Part shown: positions 9,458 to 21,640 of the stretch, one piece after another | Numbering within the stretch: position 1 is the first letter of the stretch | Layout: each line of letters begins with the position of its first letter | Origin: Pinus tabuliformis | Taxonomy: Eukaryota > Streptophyta > Pinopsida > Pinales > Pinaceae | Assembly (NCBI GenBank): GCA_031772625.1 | Contig: CM062816.1 | Span: 1,674,581,633-1,674,645,632, forward strand | DNA length: 64,000 nucleotides | Direction of reading: 5' to 3' | Program-made: the position numbers and the translations under genes | Notes under the pieces: generated by a model | Told to the model about the DNA's origin: nothing | Seen by the model: only the letters and a program-made list of their open reading frames with translations | Databases searched by the model: none

Positions 9458-10609
9458 TCATAATATCAAAGAACCTAAAGTGACTGCAATAGTTGTTTCA
9501 TCTCCTGAGTCTGACCCCAAATCCTTTTGAATAGATACAACAGTCTTCTTCTTCTTGCCCTCGAACTTCTTAGGTCTTAGCTCTGGATGTACAATCCAAT
9601 AGTGCTCATCATCATGCCCATCCTTTTTACAGTGAGTGCATGAAGCTTTTCTTTTCTGTGCAGCATTAGCCTTCCTTGCTTTCCATTTCTTCTTTCTTTT
9701 ATCCTTATTCTTGCTTGATGTGGGTTGGGATGATCCCCCGACTTCTGGACTTCCATTCTTTCCTCTAGCTTCTAGATGAGTAGCTTGTACAGATACCTCA
9801 TCTATACTAGTGGGATTAAACATGAGGATAGTGTGCCTCATGCAGCTGTGTAAACCACCAATGTACTTAAATAGAGTCTCAGGTGAGTCTAATGAGATTC
9901 CTAGAATCAAGGCTCTCTTTCTAAATTCTTGAGTGTACCCTTGCACACTTTTCCCTTTCAACTGTCGAAGAGTTTGCCAACTCATCATGGCTTGTTGTAT
10001 GTAGGCCAATGGATAGAACTGCTTTTTAATTTCAGAAACAAATTCACTCCAGACAGAGATAGTCTTACCATGTCTCTTCATGTTAGCTTGGGTCTTGCCT
10101 TCCCACCAAACCAAGGCAGTGCCTCCAAGGAGTAGGCTTGCGAGTTGAACCTTTCTCTTACCTGAGTCAATACTCTGCACTCTGCAATAAACATCAATTT
10201 GTCTAATCCAATTGTCCAACTTTTCTACATTCAACTCTCAATCATATATAGGTAAATCAAATTTGACATCTAGTTTGATCAAAGATACCTTCTTTTTATG
10301 TTCAGGGCTATAAATAGGTGTGAGAAAGCTTTCCTCTTTCCCTTTTCCTTTTGAGTGGTCATGGAGGAAGGACTCATCTTCTCCTTTGTCTTGTTTGGAA
10401 ACTGATGCATCTTCATCCTTGTGTTTTCTAAAGTCCATATACATTTCTTCTACCATGGACCTTATGGCTAGGAAACTATCTATGAAATGATGGTCTGGCC
10501 CTACAGAACCTTCTTCTGACATTGTCTTTCGAGGATAGACTCTCCCAATTTCAGGATTAGTTTTGACCAACTCTCCTTCTCCTAATTTGAGCTTTGATGT
10601 AGTTAGCAT
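9458..10609 (-). pseudogene. gag: Element C Gag, open except for one TGA
   Basis: The frame runs from ATG at 10609 for 123 codons to a single TGA at 10238-10240, then stays in frame to 9458 (258 further codons from 10234). The first part is charged and probably disordered (KQDKGEDESFLHDHSKGKGK). The second is the gag core, with NVEKLDNWIRQIDVYCRVQ, ALVWWEGKTQ and FVSEIKKQFYPL. A basic linker precedes a CCHC-like motif, CTHCKKDGHDDEHYW, whose last Cys is replaced by Tyr. LxxHPELRPKKFEGKKKK follows. Gag forms the particle and binds RNA. The lost zinc ligand and the stop make it probably inactive. Confidence 0.85.
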
Positions 10610-10653
10610 TCAACAGCTAAACCAACACAAGCTTGTCTAACCTTAACAGCCTA

Positions 10654-10667
10654 GAGCTTTGATACCA
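10654..10667 (-). other. Element C primer-binding site (tRNA-iMet type)
   Basis: On the minus strand TGGTATCAAAGCTC begins two bases after the LTR end. It matches the initiator tRNA-Met primer pattern with one mismatch in the core. Confidence 0.8.
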
Positions 10668-10669
10668 CT

Positions 10670-12126
10670 TGATTTTAAAATCACTCGTGAGTGACCTTAG
10701 TTAATTAATTAATGAATGAATGTATTACAGACTCATGTGCTGGTGTGTGTCTACGTTATTTTAGGCAATGGATCAATCAGATTGCAAAATACATAGACAC
10801 TAGAAAATGGAAAACAGTAAGGAAAACACAGTAAGCAAAAGCAAGAAAGCAACAATTAATAAGGAGTTCACCCTATTCCCCAGGGCTACATCTCCAGTCC
10901 AGAATTCAGTGGTGGCCTTGTTTTATTGTGTCTTTAAAACAGAGAATTACAATGAGGAGCTCAATTTGAGTCTCCTAAAATAGATGATGTTTGGTAGGGT
11001 GGTTCTTGGGATTCCCTAAGCCACTAGAGCGCACAGACTCTTTTCCTTACCAAATCTTGACCTCTGTGGTCTTTAACGGGAGAAGCCCAATGTGGCACTC
11101 AATTCTCGATCGATCCTCTCAGGGATTGCTCGAACCTCTCAATCTTTTTGTCTGCTAGATGCTACCTAAGGTCAGCTCGGCTCTCTATTTTCTACTTCTT
11201 GCTTTAGTGTCTTTTCTTTGCTCTCACCCTCTCTGTCTTCGTTCTCTTCTATTTTTTTATGTTATGTTCTCCGTCTGTTCATGGCTTAAAGCCAATTTTT
11301 CTTTGACTGTTCGCTTCTTCTTCCGCCCTTTCAGATCGCCTGCTGTTGTTCGCTTGGAGTTCCCTGTCTCTGCATCATCGCCAACGTCTCATAGGGAGGT
11401 GGCCACTTTTCCTCTCACGAACTGCACCAGCTCTTCCTCAACGGTTCGGTTTTTCAGTTACACTATGGAATGACTCATTTTCCGACTCAGTGGTCAAATT
11501 GGACGTCCAACTTTTCTATGCCACGACTTAATTCCCCTGTCAAATCTAGTTTCTCCGTCAGGCACAATCTTCACCATCAGATCTGGAGCTCCCAGATCCT
11601 ACGGTGTTCACTCATTTCGCATGGGTGACCTGCTCGACCGTTAGCGCCTGATGAGAGGAATTTTTCTCTCTCATCCGCTGGACATTCACCGTGTGCTGAA
11701 TGGAATCACTCATTTTCTGCCAAATCCACTTACCACCCGAGGATGCCTTTGATATACCACCAGTTTTAGAGCGAGGGACCCTCCTTTCACCTTACCGCTT
11801 TCCCCATGGTTTCCCAACCTCCCATGCGACTAAGCATTTCTGGGCTTTTCCTTCTCTAGGGGTTTTTCCTAGCAATGTGCTAATCGCGCATCAGAAATGG
11901 CCTTTGTTTCCCAATCTGGGCTTCCCATTTGCCAGTTTTGCTTCCTACACGGTATCCATGGGCCTCGGTCAGCGCGCTTTTACCAAGGTCCTCATCGTTC
12001 CTTGCGAGCTGCAAATTGCCACTGTCCAGAGGTCTTCCTGATCACTCTTTGCATAAGTTTTGAATTCTTTCCTGTTTTGATACAGTCATGGCACTTTAAT
12101 AATCTTCATGGATCCAATTCGGATTA
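10670..12126 (-). repeat. Element C 5' LTR (right copy)
   Basis: It starts TGATTTTAAAATCACTCG and ends GGATTA, where the left copy has GGATCA, so the terminal CA has mutated to TA. It lies next to the gcact duplication at 12127-12131. Confidence 0.92.
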
Positions 12127-12131
12127 GCACT
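12127..12131. repeat. Target-site duplication of element C, right copy (gcact)
   Basis: It is identical to 5724-5728. RT of element A resumes beyond it. Confidence 0.9.
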
Positions 12132-12620
12132 AGTCAACACGAATGGAATAGCAACAAACTCATAATGCCCATACATAGTCCTGAACACAGTCTTAAAGAT
12201 ATCCTTGTCCCTGATCTGTACTTGATGGTATCTCGATCTCAAGTCAATCTTAGAGAACATTCCTGCTCCCTTCAACTAATCTAACAAATCATCAATTTTT
12301 GGCAAAGGGTACTTGTTCTTGATCGTTAATTTGTTCAGATGCCTATAGTCAATGCACAATCTAAGAGTACCATCTTTATTCTTCACAAGCAACACTGGTG
12401 TACCCTAAGGCAACACACTCAGCCTAATGTACCCCTCTTCCAACATTTCCTTCAGCTGCAACTTTAGCTCAACGAACTCAGGTGTGCTCATCCTATAAGG
12501 TGCTTCTTATGTTTGGGCTACCCCTAGCAACAACTCAATAGAAACATCCACCTCCATGTCAGGTGGAAACTTTATAATGTCCTCAAGAAATACATCCTAA
12601 AACTCCTGTAATACTGGGTA
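12132..12620 (-). pseudogene. Element A RT N-terminal part
   Basis: The minus-strand translation contains [24 protein letters not shown] sequence (12340-12410), the [21 protein letters not shown] segment (12290-12340), and [24 protein letters not shown] sequence (12190-12260). It ends at [12 protein letters not shown], where element C interrupts it. These are the fingers and first half of the palm of gypsy RT. The catalytic half continues at 5723. Several stops are present. Confidence 0.8.
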
Positions 12621-13180
12621 TCTTCTTAACACATCTTCATCCTCAACCTCCTCACCTTGTCACTAGAAATGTGTACTGCAAACATCACACAACCTTTTCT
12701 GTAATTACGCTTAGCCTGCATAGAGGTAACCATCCTCACTGATGTAGGCTTATGCTTCCCCTGCAAAGTCCTCCTTTCCCCACTATCATACACACACTCA
12801 ATGGCCTTGTCAAAGAAATCCACTTTGGTTTTGTGAAGGTATGGCCAATCCATACCCAAAAGCATACTATACAAACCCAATGGATACATTCAAATGTGTT
12901 GTTGTATAAATTCCATTTAACTCAATTCACAAGCTCGTACCCAATGGTGAACTCTCTTCTTTTTACCTGTAGCCAACTGTACCAACCAATATTATGCATG
13001 CACTTATTTTCTCAAACCACACTTATCCACCAAGTCAAGAATAATATAACTATAGTTAGATCCAGGATCAATCATAATAGAAACAACTTGATCACAAAGC
13101 TTACCGTCCATCTCAATGATGGATGCCTGATGATCCTCTTGCCTGTTGTCCACATCTACATAAATTCAAGGATTTCTACC
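12621..13180 (-). pseudogene. Element A protease and PR-RT linker
   Basis: Near 13040-13080 the minus strand encodes SIMIDPGSNYSYI, the aspartic protease active-site region, with Pro replacing Ser or Thr of D-S/T-G. Downstream is the open stretch 12626-12889, LGMDWPYLHKTKVDFFDKAI, the typical GMDWL motif at the protease C-terminus. The linker to RT ends in VRRLRM, and the same residues occur in A' near 56930-56960. It is broken by stops. Confidence 0.75.
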
Positions 13181-14200
13181 ACCACTCTAATATTGTGGAC
13201 AATCTCTCTTGTGATGATCCTTATCACATATCCAACACTACAATCATTCTCTACCATCGCCTCTAGCTTGTTGCTCTACATGGCCCTTATCATCTGTATT
13301 CAATCTCTTGTAAGGAACTGCATTTTCTTTCTCACTTGCATCTTGAGGTCTTCGTCTCTTTGGTGGCCATTTTCCTTTCGCTTTCTCATTTCCTTTCAGT
13401 GATGCTTAGGCTCAACTTTGTGCTTTGACTAGTCATAAGAATGATTCAAATTTTAGATGGCCTCCTGTAGTGATCTAGGCTCATCGAACTCAATCTGGTC
13501 CCTTTATGCAACTGGAAATCTATTGATACATCATTGAACCTTTGCCTTCTCCTCCCTAAGATAAGGCACAAATATCAATAACTCCAAAAATCTACTAGTA
13601 TACTCATCATTTGTCATAGAATCCATCTGAAACTCATAAAAATCCTTAGCTCTATCATTCTAGTATCTCTCTGACAAGTACTTCTTCTTGAAGACCCTTT
13701 CAAATGCATCCCAAGGAAAATCATCCTCATGTATACTTTGGCATTCTTTACGTCTTCCCACCAAATATCCACTTTACATTTGAGACTGAAAGTGGCTATC
13801 TTTGCTTTCATGTTTTCTGAATAATCATGCAATTGGAAGAATTTCTTCATACCAAGAAACCATGCTTCTACATCCTATGATTTCCTCATCTCTCCATCAA
13901 AGTTAGGTGGTTTCTCCTTCTTAAGCTCATCCGCAAAGTATCACCTATTGCTCTTCCTGTAAGGATGATGCTGATGATGATTATGATGTCTATCAGAACC
14001 AAAAGGGAATAGTAAATGTGTCGATCACCTCTCCCATCTAAAGTGTCCAACAATCTTCCATATCTGATCATGTCAGATCTATTTGACCTCTGTTTACTAG
14101 GAGACCTACTCTCATATGCCCCATTAGTTCTGTCCTCATGTCCATGACTGATCCGAAGTGGTTTTTGTCGTTGCAAATCTGACAAAATCTAAATTAATAT
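13181..14200 (-). pseudogene. Element A Gag
   Basis: The minus strand carries fragments matching the gag of A'. The N-terminal part is at 13886-14185 (GHEDRTNGAYESRSPSKQRS, then DMIRYGRLLDTLDGRGDRHI). The core is at 13614-13850 (MKKFFQLHDYSENMKAKIAT, then WWEDVKNAKVYM). A degenerate Cys-rich region lies near 13190-13240. In A' the equivalent frame has NGAYGNRSPGRHTSD and MKAKVAIFNLKGKTNIWWE, so the relationship is clear. Frameshifts and stops break the frame into at least three pieces. Confidence 0.75.
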
Positions 14201-15039
14201 CACATTCACCTCTGCTTGTTTCTCTTGTGCATGCGTGATTTTGTCATTGTGTGTTTTGTAACTCCTTACTTCTCAATGTGTCTTTCAATTTAGAAGGGTG
14301 TGCCATGCCATGTTTCCCATCTGATGCATAGGGAGATTTTATGTACTCTACCATTTTGCTTACCATATGATCTCTTTCCTACAAGGTGTACTATGTCAGT
14401 TAAAGCAAATCACAATAAACCAACATACCCTAGTGTAATTAGGGTAGGATACCTTGTCTCCAAGATCATTAAATCGATGTGATACATGTATAACATAATC
14501 ATAAGAACACATAAACATATATCAAATAAGTGTATCAACGCAAAAACACCATTCTAGCTAGGGTCCAGTCATTAATGCAAAGCCATATCAATAATTCATG
14601 TTGTGACCTCATGCATGAAAACAACCATTACTCGATTGCACACATTACCACATGAAACTATCAACATGCATAAGTAGTGCCTAATCAACTACAGATACAT
14701 ATGAACGCATGTAGTCAAGCATATGCGATCAATTCTTCTAATCAACCTACAAGACCGGTTCATGTAATCACAATATTCAAGAATGCACCTAACATACAAG
14801 GATGTATTCAAGTGACATATAATCAACATGTAAGTGACATATAACCATATGCAACCAGTCATAAACTTTTGAAGATGCATTCCATGAAATCGACATCAAG
14901 TTCCTCATCACAACCTTATTACAACAATGATGAGTATGATGCAATGCAACAAGTACATGGAACACAAGTGTAAGAGACACACATGAAACTGAGAGGCATG
15001 CATCAACAATTGCCTTCACCCAAGGAGAGTGCAAAAATT
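14201..15039 (-). other. Element A untranslated leader
   Basis: This 0.8 kb stretch between primer site and gag has no convincing reading frame. It is rich in CATG/ATGCAT-type words (for example near 14690 and 14780-14850). It matches, in reverse complement, the leader of A' at 48722-49320. Confidence 0.65.
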
Positions 15040-15050
15040 CTTGGATACCA
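15040..15050 (-). other. Element A primer-binding site
   Basis: On the minus strand TGGTATCCAAG follows the LTR end after three bases. It resembles the tRNA-iMet site TGGTATCAGAG with one or two mismatches. Confidence 0.65.
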
Positions 15051-15053
15051 ATT

Positions 15054-17019
15054 TGTAACACCCCCTCCTTGCAGGTTTGCCCAAGCAACCAACCAATAGG
15101 GAAAACATGTGATGAGAGTGGTTACTAGAGGGGATTCAATCTCCTTGGGGACCTTAAGAAAATGGAATCAACAGAACTCATCAAACAAACCCATCCACAT
15201 TAACAATTACACCCCCGAGAGACATGTCAGCCACTCAAACATCCTACCCCTGGGTCAGACTCATTCTTTTAGCCTCTAAACCCAAATTTTCTCTCACGCT
15301 ATCGGAAGTACAACGACTAGCAACTCAAAGTTGCTCTCATAGGCCTCTGTGCCAATGACTGTGGACTTTTCTTAGCATACCTATGCCAACAAACTTGAGA
15401 ATTTAGCCAGCTTTCTTGCCCAGAAATTGCTATAACCTTCCCAATCCATCAAAGACATGATAACAATGCTAATAAATCAAAACTCAACCTTAGGACTAGG
15501 CCTGAGCATCCAAAACCGGGACTGACACTCTTTCAAACACTTGGCATCAATGCAACCTATAAGTCTAGGATACAAGACAAAACATAAATCACTAAAATAA
15601 CTTATGAAACATAACCAGAAGGAACACCTCCTTCTCCATTGAACTATCATATCCTCAATTAGGTCTTGTATCCATCTGTTTAACAATTACAAGTAAATAC
15701 ATGAAATAACCATGACATGAATGAGTCATTTAACCATGGTTATAACCAGCATAAAAAAATATAAATATCAGAAATATGACAGCCATTAAATCGACATATA
15801 AATTAGTGCAAAAGGAAGAGAACTTAGATTTTATTAATCATAGACAAATCTGACTAGGTTTGGGACTTCCACATACCACCTAACCATAGACATGGCAGAA
15901 CCAAATTTTTCTCTTAGCCAGTCACCCCCGTGCCATATCCTAAGCATGAATGCGGGATCTCATATAATAACCAATCCAAGAAGAACCAATGGAATGCAAA
16001 GGTTAAACCACCTCCATCCTCACCAAACTGTGATTGCACCAAAACCGATGGTTCGATCACAACCACACAAAACTTGGAACGCCATCCTGAATCCATCACT
16101 ATCCTTGAGGAATTTCCATCTTCTTGTCTCTTAGGATTTAGAACAATCCAATCCTAGACCACTAGGCCCTAAATTGATACTTCTCCCTCAAGCTCTACCA
16201 TGTATCCCACCAAAACTGGTTAAGGGATTCCTAGGCCTTTAGGAATGAACCTTCATACCACCTCCACCTAGGATTCTAAAATCCATCCAGAAAACCAAAG
16301 CTCCCAACCGAAATAAACGTCCCACCACCATAGCATCTAGAAAAAGGCAAAGCTAGGCTGAAAACCACTATCATAACTCGACAAAACCATACCACCAACA
16401 AGAAGATAACCATACACCAACATGAAAATCCATGCATGTCCAAACCAGCTAGGAAATCACACATGCAAAAGGTTACTTGAAAATATTCCTACTGAAGCTG
16501 CTTGAACCTTCTCTTCTTTCTTAATCCTTGCTTTCCTTCTTTTCCCTTTGCTTGCTTTTCCTTCCTTGATCCAAAGCTAGAGTGCTCCAAGGAAACTCTA
16601 AGTGACGAAGAGTGAGAGACATATAGAATAATGAGAGAGCTCCAAACTTGAACTGACAAAAGGTTATCAAGAAACTTTGCCACTGAGCCTCAAAACCATT
16701 TTTATGAATGAGGCCTATGTTTTCTTCATTTTCCATTATTTTCTTGCAATTTCCTCCTCACATGCAACTTATGACCTTTTACCTTCCTTTTCTCCCATTT
16801 TCCTTTGTTTCCACAAATAAATGTGCCAAAAATTCCTTTCTACCTTGTAATTTCTTAGCCTTAGCCTTTGCCAATTTTCCTTATCCAAAACACATATCGA
16901 GTGATTCCCGCTAGGATATATTTACCCAACATTCAACTTGGAATACATGTCCCTTAACCATGGTCTTATTTTTCCTTTATTAACTTTTGTTACATTAAAT
17001 TTTCACCAAGGTTGTTACA
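15054..17019 (-). repeat. Element A 5' LTR (~2 kb)
   Basis: It starts TGTAACACCCCC and ends GGTTGTTACA on the plus strand. Its right part (16500-17019) matches 17760-18232, and the whole matches, in reverse complement, the A' LTR (23035-23293 plus 46819-48707). A T-rich stretch at 16700-16870 (ATTTTCCATTATTTTC...) is one of the best conserved parts. No protein-coding gene is apparent. Confidence 0.85.
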
Positions 17020-18232
17020 ACATGAAAATAAAGGGAATGAATTTATCACTAATGAATGCAATAAACCAATCGGATATGGGACTACCACATTCCACTTGAC
17101 CATACATTGGTTGAGCCAAGTCTCTCTTGAGCCAATCACCCCCATGCTATATTCCAAGCATGGATGCCACCGGAGTTCTCCACCTACACCATGAGGAATT
17201 TGAGTGCCTCCGAGTCTCTCAGGCTTTATCATAGTCCACAGTCTAATCCAGGGATCACTAGGCCATACACCAAGACACACTCTCCTGGCTTTACCGTACA
17301 TCCCATCTCGAGACTACTAGGCCCAACGGAGAGGGATCCACCTCATGGCTTTACGATATCTCCTGCCATTCACTCGCAAGGATTCCTAGGACCACCGAGG
17401 CCCACAATCCTAGCTTTATTGCAACCCACAACCTGGCTTAGGGGTCACTAGGCTAGTGGCTTTACCATGATCCATAGTCCAATTTAAAGACCACTAGGTC
17501 ATCTATTTGTCATTTCGAAAATCCACCCCACTCGACTTCGAATCCATTCAGCCATCCCATATTAACCGAATATGAGAAACCATCTCATCAAAGTTGTCAG
17601 GAAATGGCAAAGCCAGGCTAAAGGACACTGCCACACTACGAAAAATCCATTCCATGATAGAAAATAACCACATGCAATACCGTGCATGCCAAATCTAGAA
17701 AGGAAAATAAACATGCAAGTTGATACCTCTAACGAAGCCTGTTGTAGTTACTTGATCTTGCCTTTCCCTACTTGATATTTACTTCCTCTTTCCTTCTTTT
17801 CCATTCTTGCTCTAATGCCAAAGTGAACCAAGAAACTCTAAGTGCCCAAGACTAAGAGAGAGAGAGAGAATAGAAAAGAACTCCAAAATTAAACTGATCA
17901 AGCCTCCCCATTGATCGTCATCAGCCATTTTATCAATAAGGCCTCTATTTTATTCATTTTTTATTATTTTCCTTCAATTTCCTCCTCACATGCAACTTGT
18001 GACCTTTCACCTCCTTTTTCTCCTAATTTCCATTATTTTCATAAATAAATGTGCCAAAAATGCCATTTTTCCTTTCCAAAGGCTTTTCCATTTCCTTTTC
18101 CAATTTCCTTAGCCATAAAAAACTAAATGAACACCCGTTAGGATGTTTTGACCAACATTTAGCTTGGAATACTTGTCCCATCATTCGTGGTATTTATATA
18201 TTTTACATGAGTGTTTAACCAGGAATGTTACA
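17020..18232 (-). repeat. Partial LTR of the A family, probably the target of element A
   Basis: It begins in the middle of an A-type LTR (ACATGAAAATAAAGGG corresponds to the A' LTR near 47945) and runs to the LTR terminus ...GGAATGTTACA at 18232. The order and orientation are those of element A. The simplest reading is that A inserted into an older copy of its own LTR. The 5-bp target duplication would be acatg (17020-17024), with its partner outside the window. Confidence 0.75.
17160..17500 (-). repeat. Degenerate tandem repeats inside the A-type LTR
   Basis: Several units of about 60-75 bp share the words ATCACTAGGCC or CCTAGGACC and GGCTTTACC. The reverse-complement units GGCCTAGTGATCC and GGTAAAGCC recur at 47290-47730 in the A' LTR. 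Confidence 0.6.
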
Positions 18233-21060
18233 CCCCTGCATTGGCAGGTCAAACACTCCATCAATCTAACCTCGGGTGCGTCGCTACCCAATGGATTGAC
18301 CTATAGATGATTATTTTTAGAGAATGGTGAAATTCAGAGTGAGATTTAGGAGCTATTGCAAAAAGGGTGCATCAGGCCAAGTTCATTACCCCGTGGGAGC
18401 CTGATTATGTTGGTGCAGAATAAAGACGACACCTCGAGGCTTTGTATTGACTATTGAGAGTCGAATAAGATCATTTTACATAATAGGTATCCAATCCCAC
18501 ATACTCATGACCTTCTGGACCAGCTCAAGGGTGACAAATATTTCAGCAAGATTGATTTGAACCTTGGATATCACCATGTGCTAATTAAACCCTCTAATGT
18601 GTGGAAGACTTCCTTCAAATACAAGAAGAGAATTTTCAAATGGATGGTCATGCCTTACAGTTGATGAATTCCACCTCAACCTTTATGAGGGTGATGGACG
18701 ACTTCTTGCAGCCCTTCACCAACTCATTCATGGTAGTGTATTTGGACGACATATTCATCTTCAACAAGAGTTGGGAAGAACACCTCCACCTTATTTGACA
18801 AGTCCTCCAAACCTTGCGACGGCACAAGTTGTGTGCCAATTTGGAGCATTGCACTTATGGTATGACCCAGGTTTAATATCTGGGGTACATCATTGATGAG
18901 CGAGGTGTACATGTGGACCTAGCCAAGATACAAGTTATTTGATATTGGTTAACCTCAACTAATCTAATAGAGCTATGCAACTTTCTCGGTCTTGCCAATT
19001 TTTATCGCAGGTTTGTGTTGGGTTTCTCTCATATCACTTGGCCTTTGTTTCAAGTCACCAAGGGCAGAGTGAGAGAAAACTTCTTCTAGTTTGAATCCCA
19101 ACATAAGGCATTGTCCAAGTTGAATCATTACCTCTACTCTACATCAATGCTCACATTACTAGACCTACAATAGCCATTTGAGATTCAGAGAGATGCCTCT
19201 GACTATGTTATCGTGGCAATTCTTACTCAACAGGGGCATCAAGTGGCATATCTTAGTGAGACACTTTTATACATAGTCTGAAAGTATCCCACCTATTAAA
19301 AAGATATGTCTTCCATTATGAAGACCTGTCGACAATGGAAGCATTACATTCTTGGGAATGAAATGATCATCCACACAGAACACCGATCCCTATAGTTCAT
19401 ACAAAATCAAGGAAAGTTGCATAATGATTTCCATCAGAAATGGTATACATATGTGCAGTAGTTCCATTTTAACATCTAGTACAATAAGGACAACGCCAAT
19501 AATATTGCATACCACCTGAGCCGAATGTTTGTCATAGTGCTGACCATTGTGCTTGAATATTATGGACATGATACTTCAAAATGGCCACATTCTTACAAGA
19601 GTGATCCAGAATACAACACCACATGGAAGATGCTCATGGAAGGTAAAAAAATTCTAGAATTTCACATCTAGGACACATAGTTATGCTACCTGGAACACCT
19701 TTGTGTTCCTTCAAGTGAGTGTGCCAATATGATTTGGGTGATGCACTCTAGTTTGGTCGCTTGACATTTTGGGGTAAAGAAGATAGTGGTAGTGCTGCAG
19801 AAGTATTTTTATTGGCCAAACCTTCAATAGGATGTTGGGAAGTACATAAGTTCTTACACTTGTTGCACCATTTCCAAACGTAAAATCAAAAAGTAAGGCC
19901 TATATACTCCCCTTCCTACTCTTGGAAAACCATGGGAATCCATCTCCATGGATTACATTTCGAGCCTTCCTTCTACTAGGCATAGCCACAACTGTCTTTT
20001 CATGGTCATCGACATATTTCTAATATGGCCATTCTAGCAGCTTTGAAGAAGATTATCACAACATAAGACACATCCAAAATCTTATTTAAATGATTACGTG
20101 TACACTTTGGGATCACATAGTCCATTATATGAGATTGGGACAACGTGTTCCTAAGTACATTCTAGTCAAGCCTCTGGTCGTTGTTGGATACCAAGATCAC
20201 TAAGTCCATGACCTTCCACCCCTAAATCAATGGCTAAACATAGGTCATCAAAATAATTACCATGCATATCATGTTCATGAACAACTTGAAGCAGCCACAC
20301 ACATGGGATGAGAGCCTTCCCTATGTACCGCATAACTACAACAGAGCTCTCCATAGCTCAACTGACCACATCCCTTTCAGGTGGGATTGAGATTCCAACC
20401 ATTATGTCCCATTATTGTCTCCATACCATTTCCAGCTACTTAGGTAGATTCAGCTCAGGTCCAGTCTGGAGCTGACAGGGCTAACAACTTCATTGAGCAC
20501 ATTTAGCACATCCACCAGAAGGGCCATGAAATATTGGTCAGAGAAAATGCTAAGTATAAATAACGCCATGATAAACATTGGGTACCACACATGTTCTAGG
20601 TGGGCCAAAATTTTTGATTACATTTGCAGAAGGAGTGTTTATTGGGACCCATTGTAAGATTCACCCACTCTGATATGGGTCTTACACCATCACTAAGGAT
20701 ATAGGGGACAATTATATCAAGCTCACCAGTCCAATGTTCCTTGGCCTACACCCAATATTCAACGTGGATGAGCTATGGCTATACTTTCCCCCATAGTTAG
20801 ACACATCAGACATTGTTGAGCAGTTGGCATGAATAGGGCTCAACCCAAGCTGCCTTGAACATGCCACAACTGACAATATCATGGAAACAAAGTCAAGAAC
20901 ACTCACTAGAAGAGGATCCAACTATATCAAGTTGTCAAAGCAAGCCAACTCCTTCACTAGGGAAAGTGGTTCATGAGGGACCAGGTTCAATAGAAATTTC
21001 CTCACCTCATGGAGGCTCTGCACGCAATGGGTACCATTGCTTCCTAAGGGGGCAGGATTG
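18233..21060 (+). pseudogene. Element H: decayed Ty3/gypsy pol (RT, RNase H, IN)
   Basis: Three-frame reading gives RT from about 18320, with LCIDY (18446-18460), HNRYPIPHTHDLLDQLKGDK, YFSKIDLNLGYHHVLIKPSN and the catalytic VVYLDDIF (YLDD at 18739-18750, intact). FLGLANFYRRFV (18990) follows. RNase H spans about 19090-19520, with FEIQRDASDYV and WKHYILGNEMIIHTEHRSL. IN spans about 19600-20900, with YFYWPNLQ, PWESISMDYISSLPS, GPYTITK-like sequence and LHPIFNVDELWLYFPP. Many stops and frame changes show long decay. Its left end is cut by the A-type LTR at 18232, and no PR or gag is visible. Its lineage differs from A; it could be Reina- or CRM-like, but I cannot assign it. Confidence 0.8.
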
Positions 21061-21640
21061 ATATAGGTGGATATTGGTGGCCACCCACCTATTCCACCTA
21101 GAACTCTAGTTGGTTTCATCATTTTCTTTTGATTATAACATCATTTACTAATTTTAGCATCTTTTCAAGTCCCAAACTTCCAGAATTGTTTTAACCCCCT
21201 AAACTATGTTTTTTTTAGGACCGCAACAAGCCCATAATTGTAGGAAGGTGCTTGCCACAAATATAGTAGTACTCAAATATATCTTTCTAATTATGTATAA
21301 TATGTGCCAAATGGAGATCATATGGCCAAGTTATGACCCTAAGAATTTGGTTGCCCAACTAACCTTAATAGGGCCCACAAACCCTTGGTGTTCCATCTCT
21401 TGGGTTAGGGTTTTGGTTGTTTAGGGTTTCCCTTTGTTTTTTAATAATAAAAATACCTTTGAGCATCATTGTAACATAATTCATAGGAATTTAGCCACCA
21501 CATCTCTTTTAAGAGATAAGATAACATTGCTCGATCTAATTTATTTCCATTCTTCTTGTAAGCATCTTTCAGTTCTTTGATATTAATGAAATGAAGATTT
21601 ATTTCTACTGCATCTATTTTCTTATGCTTATATATGTATT
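21061..21640 (+). other. Noncoding tail of element H, possible 3' LTR
   Basis: A purine-rich run AAGGGGGCAGGA (about 21046-21058) precedes this stretch, as a polypurine tract would. It contains CTTGGGTTAGGGTTTTGG and AATAATAAAAAT, consistent with a transcript 3' region. No second LTR copy is in the window, so both the LTR identity and the ends are guesses. Confidence 0.35.

Larger units (their letters stand above)
5729..12126 (-). mobile_element. Element C: chromovirus LTR retrotransposon with internal deletion
   Basis: A 6.4 kb minus-strand element with two long LTRs (5729-7197 and 10670-12126), a tRNA-iMet-type primer site, gag, part of RT, RNase H, IN and a chromodomain-like tail, all in leftward order. 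It is flanked by a perfect 5-bp duplication (gcact) inside the RT of element A. PR and most of RT, including the catalytic YxDD, are deleted between gag and the RT thumb near 9450. The first ~190 bp of the two LTRs differ at about seventeen places by eye, so the insertion is not recent. The gag CCHC motif followed by a WxxHPELRPK segment suggests a chromovirus clade different from A and B. Confidence 0.9.
1..17019 (-). mobile_element. Element A: minus-strand chromovirus-like Ty3/gypsy retrotransposon, nested and truncated by the window
   Basis: Reading leftwards, the order is 5' LTR (15054-17019), primer site, leader, gag, PR, RT, RNase H and IN, which runs off position 1. The pol order PR-RT-RH-IN defines Ty3/gypsy. 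A chromodomain-like tail after IN suggests a chromovirus, tentatively Tekay/Del-like. Two younger elements interrupt it: B at 780/4249 and C at 5728/12127. Removing each insertion with one copy of its 5-bp target duplication restores colinearity of the pol domains, which proves the nesting. The reading frames carry many stops, so A is dead. The 3' LTR lies outside the window. Element A' (23035-60187, plus strand) is a relative with the same gag, leader and LTR type. Confidence 0.85.
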
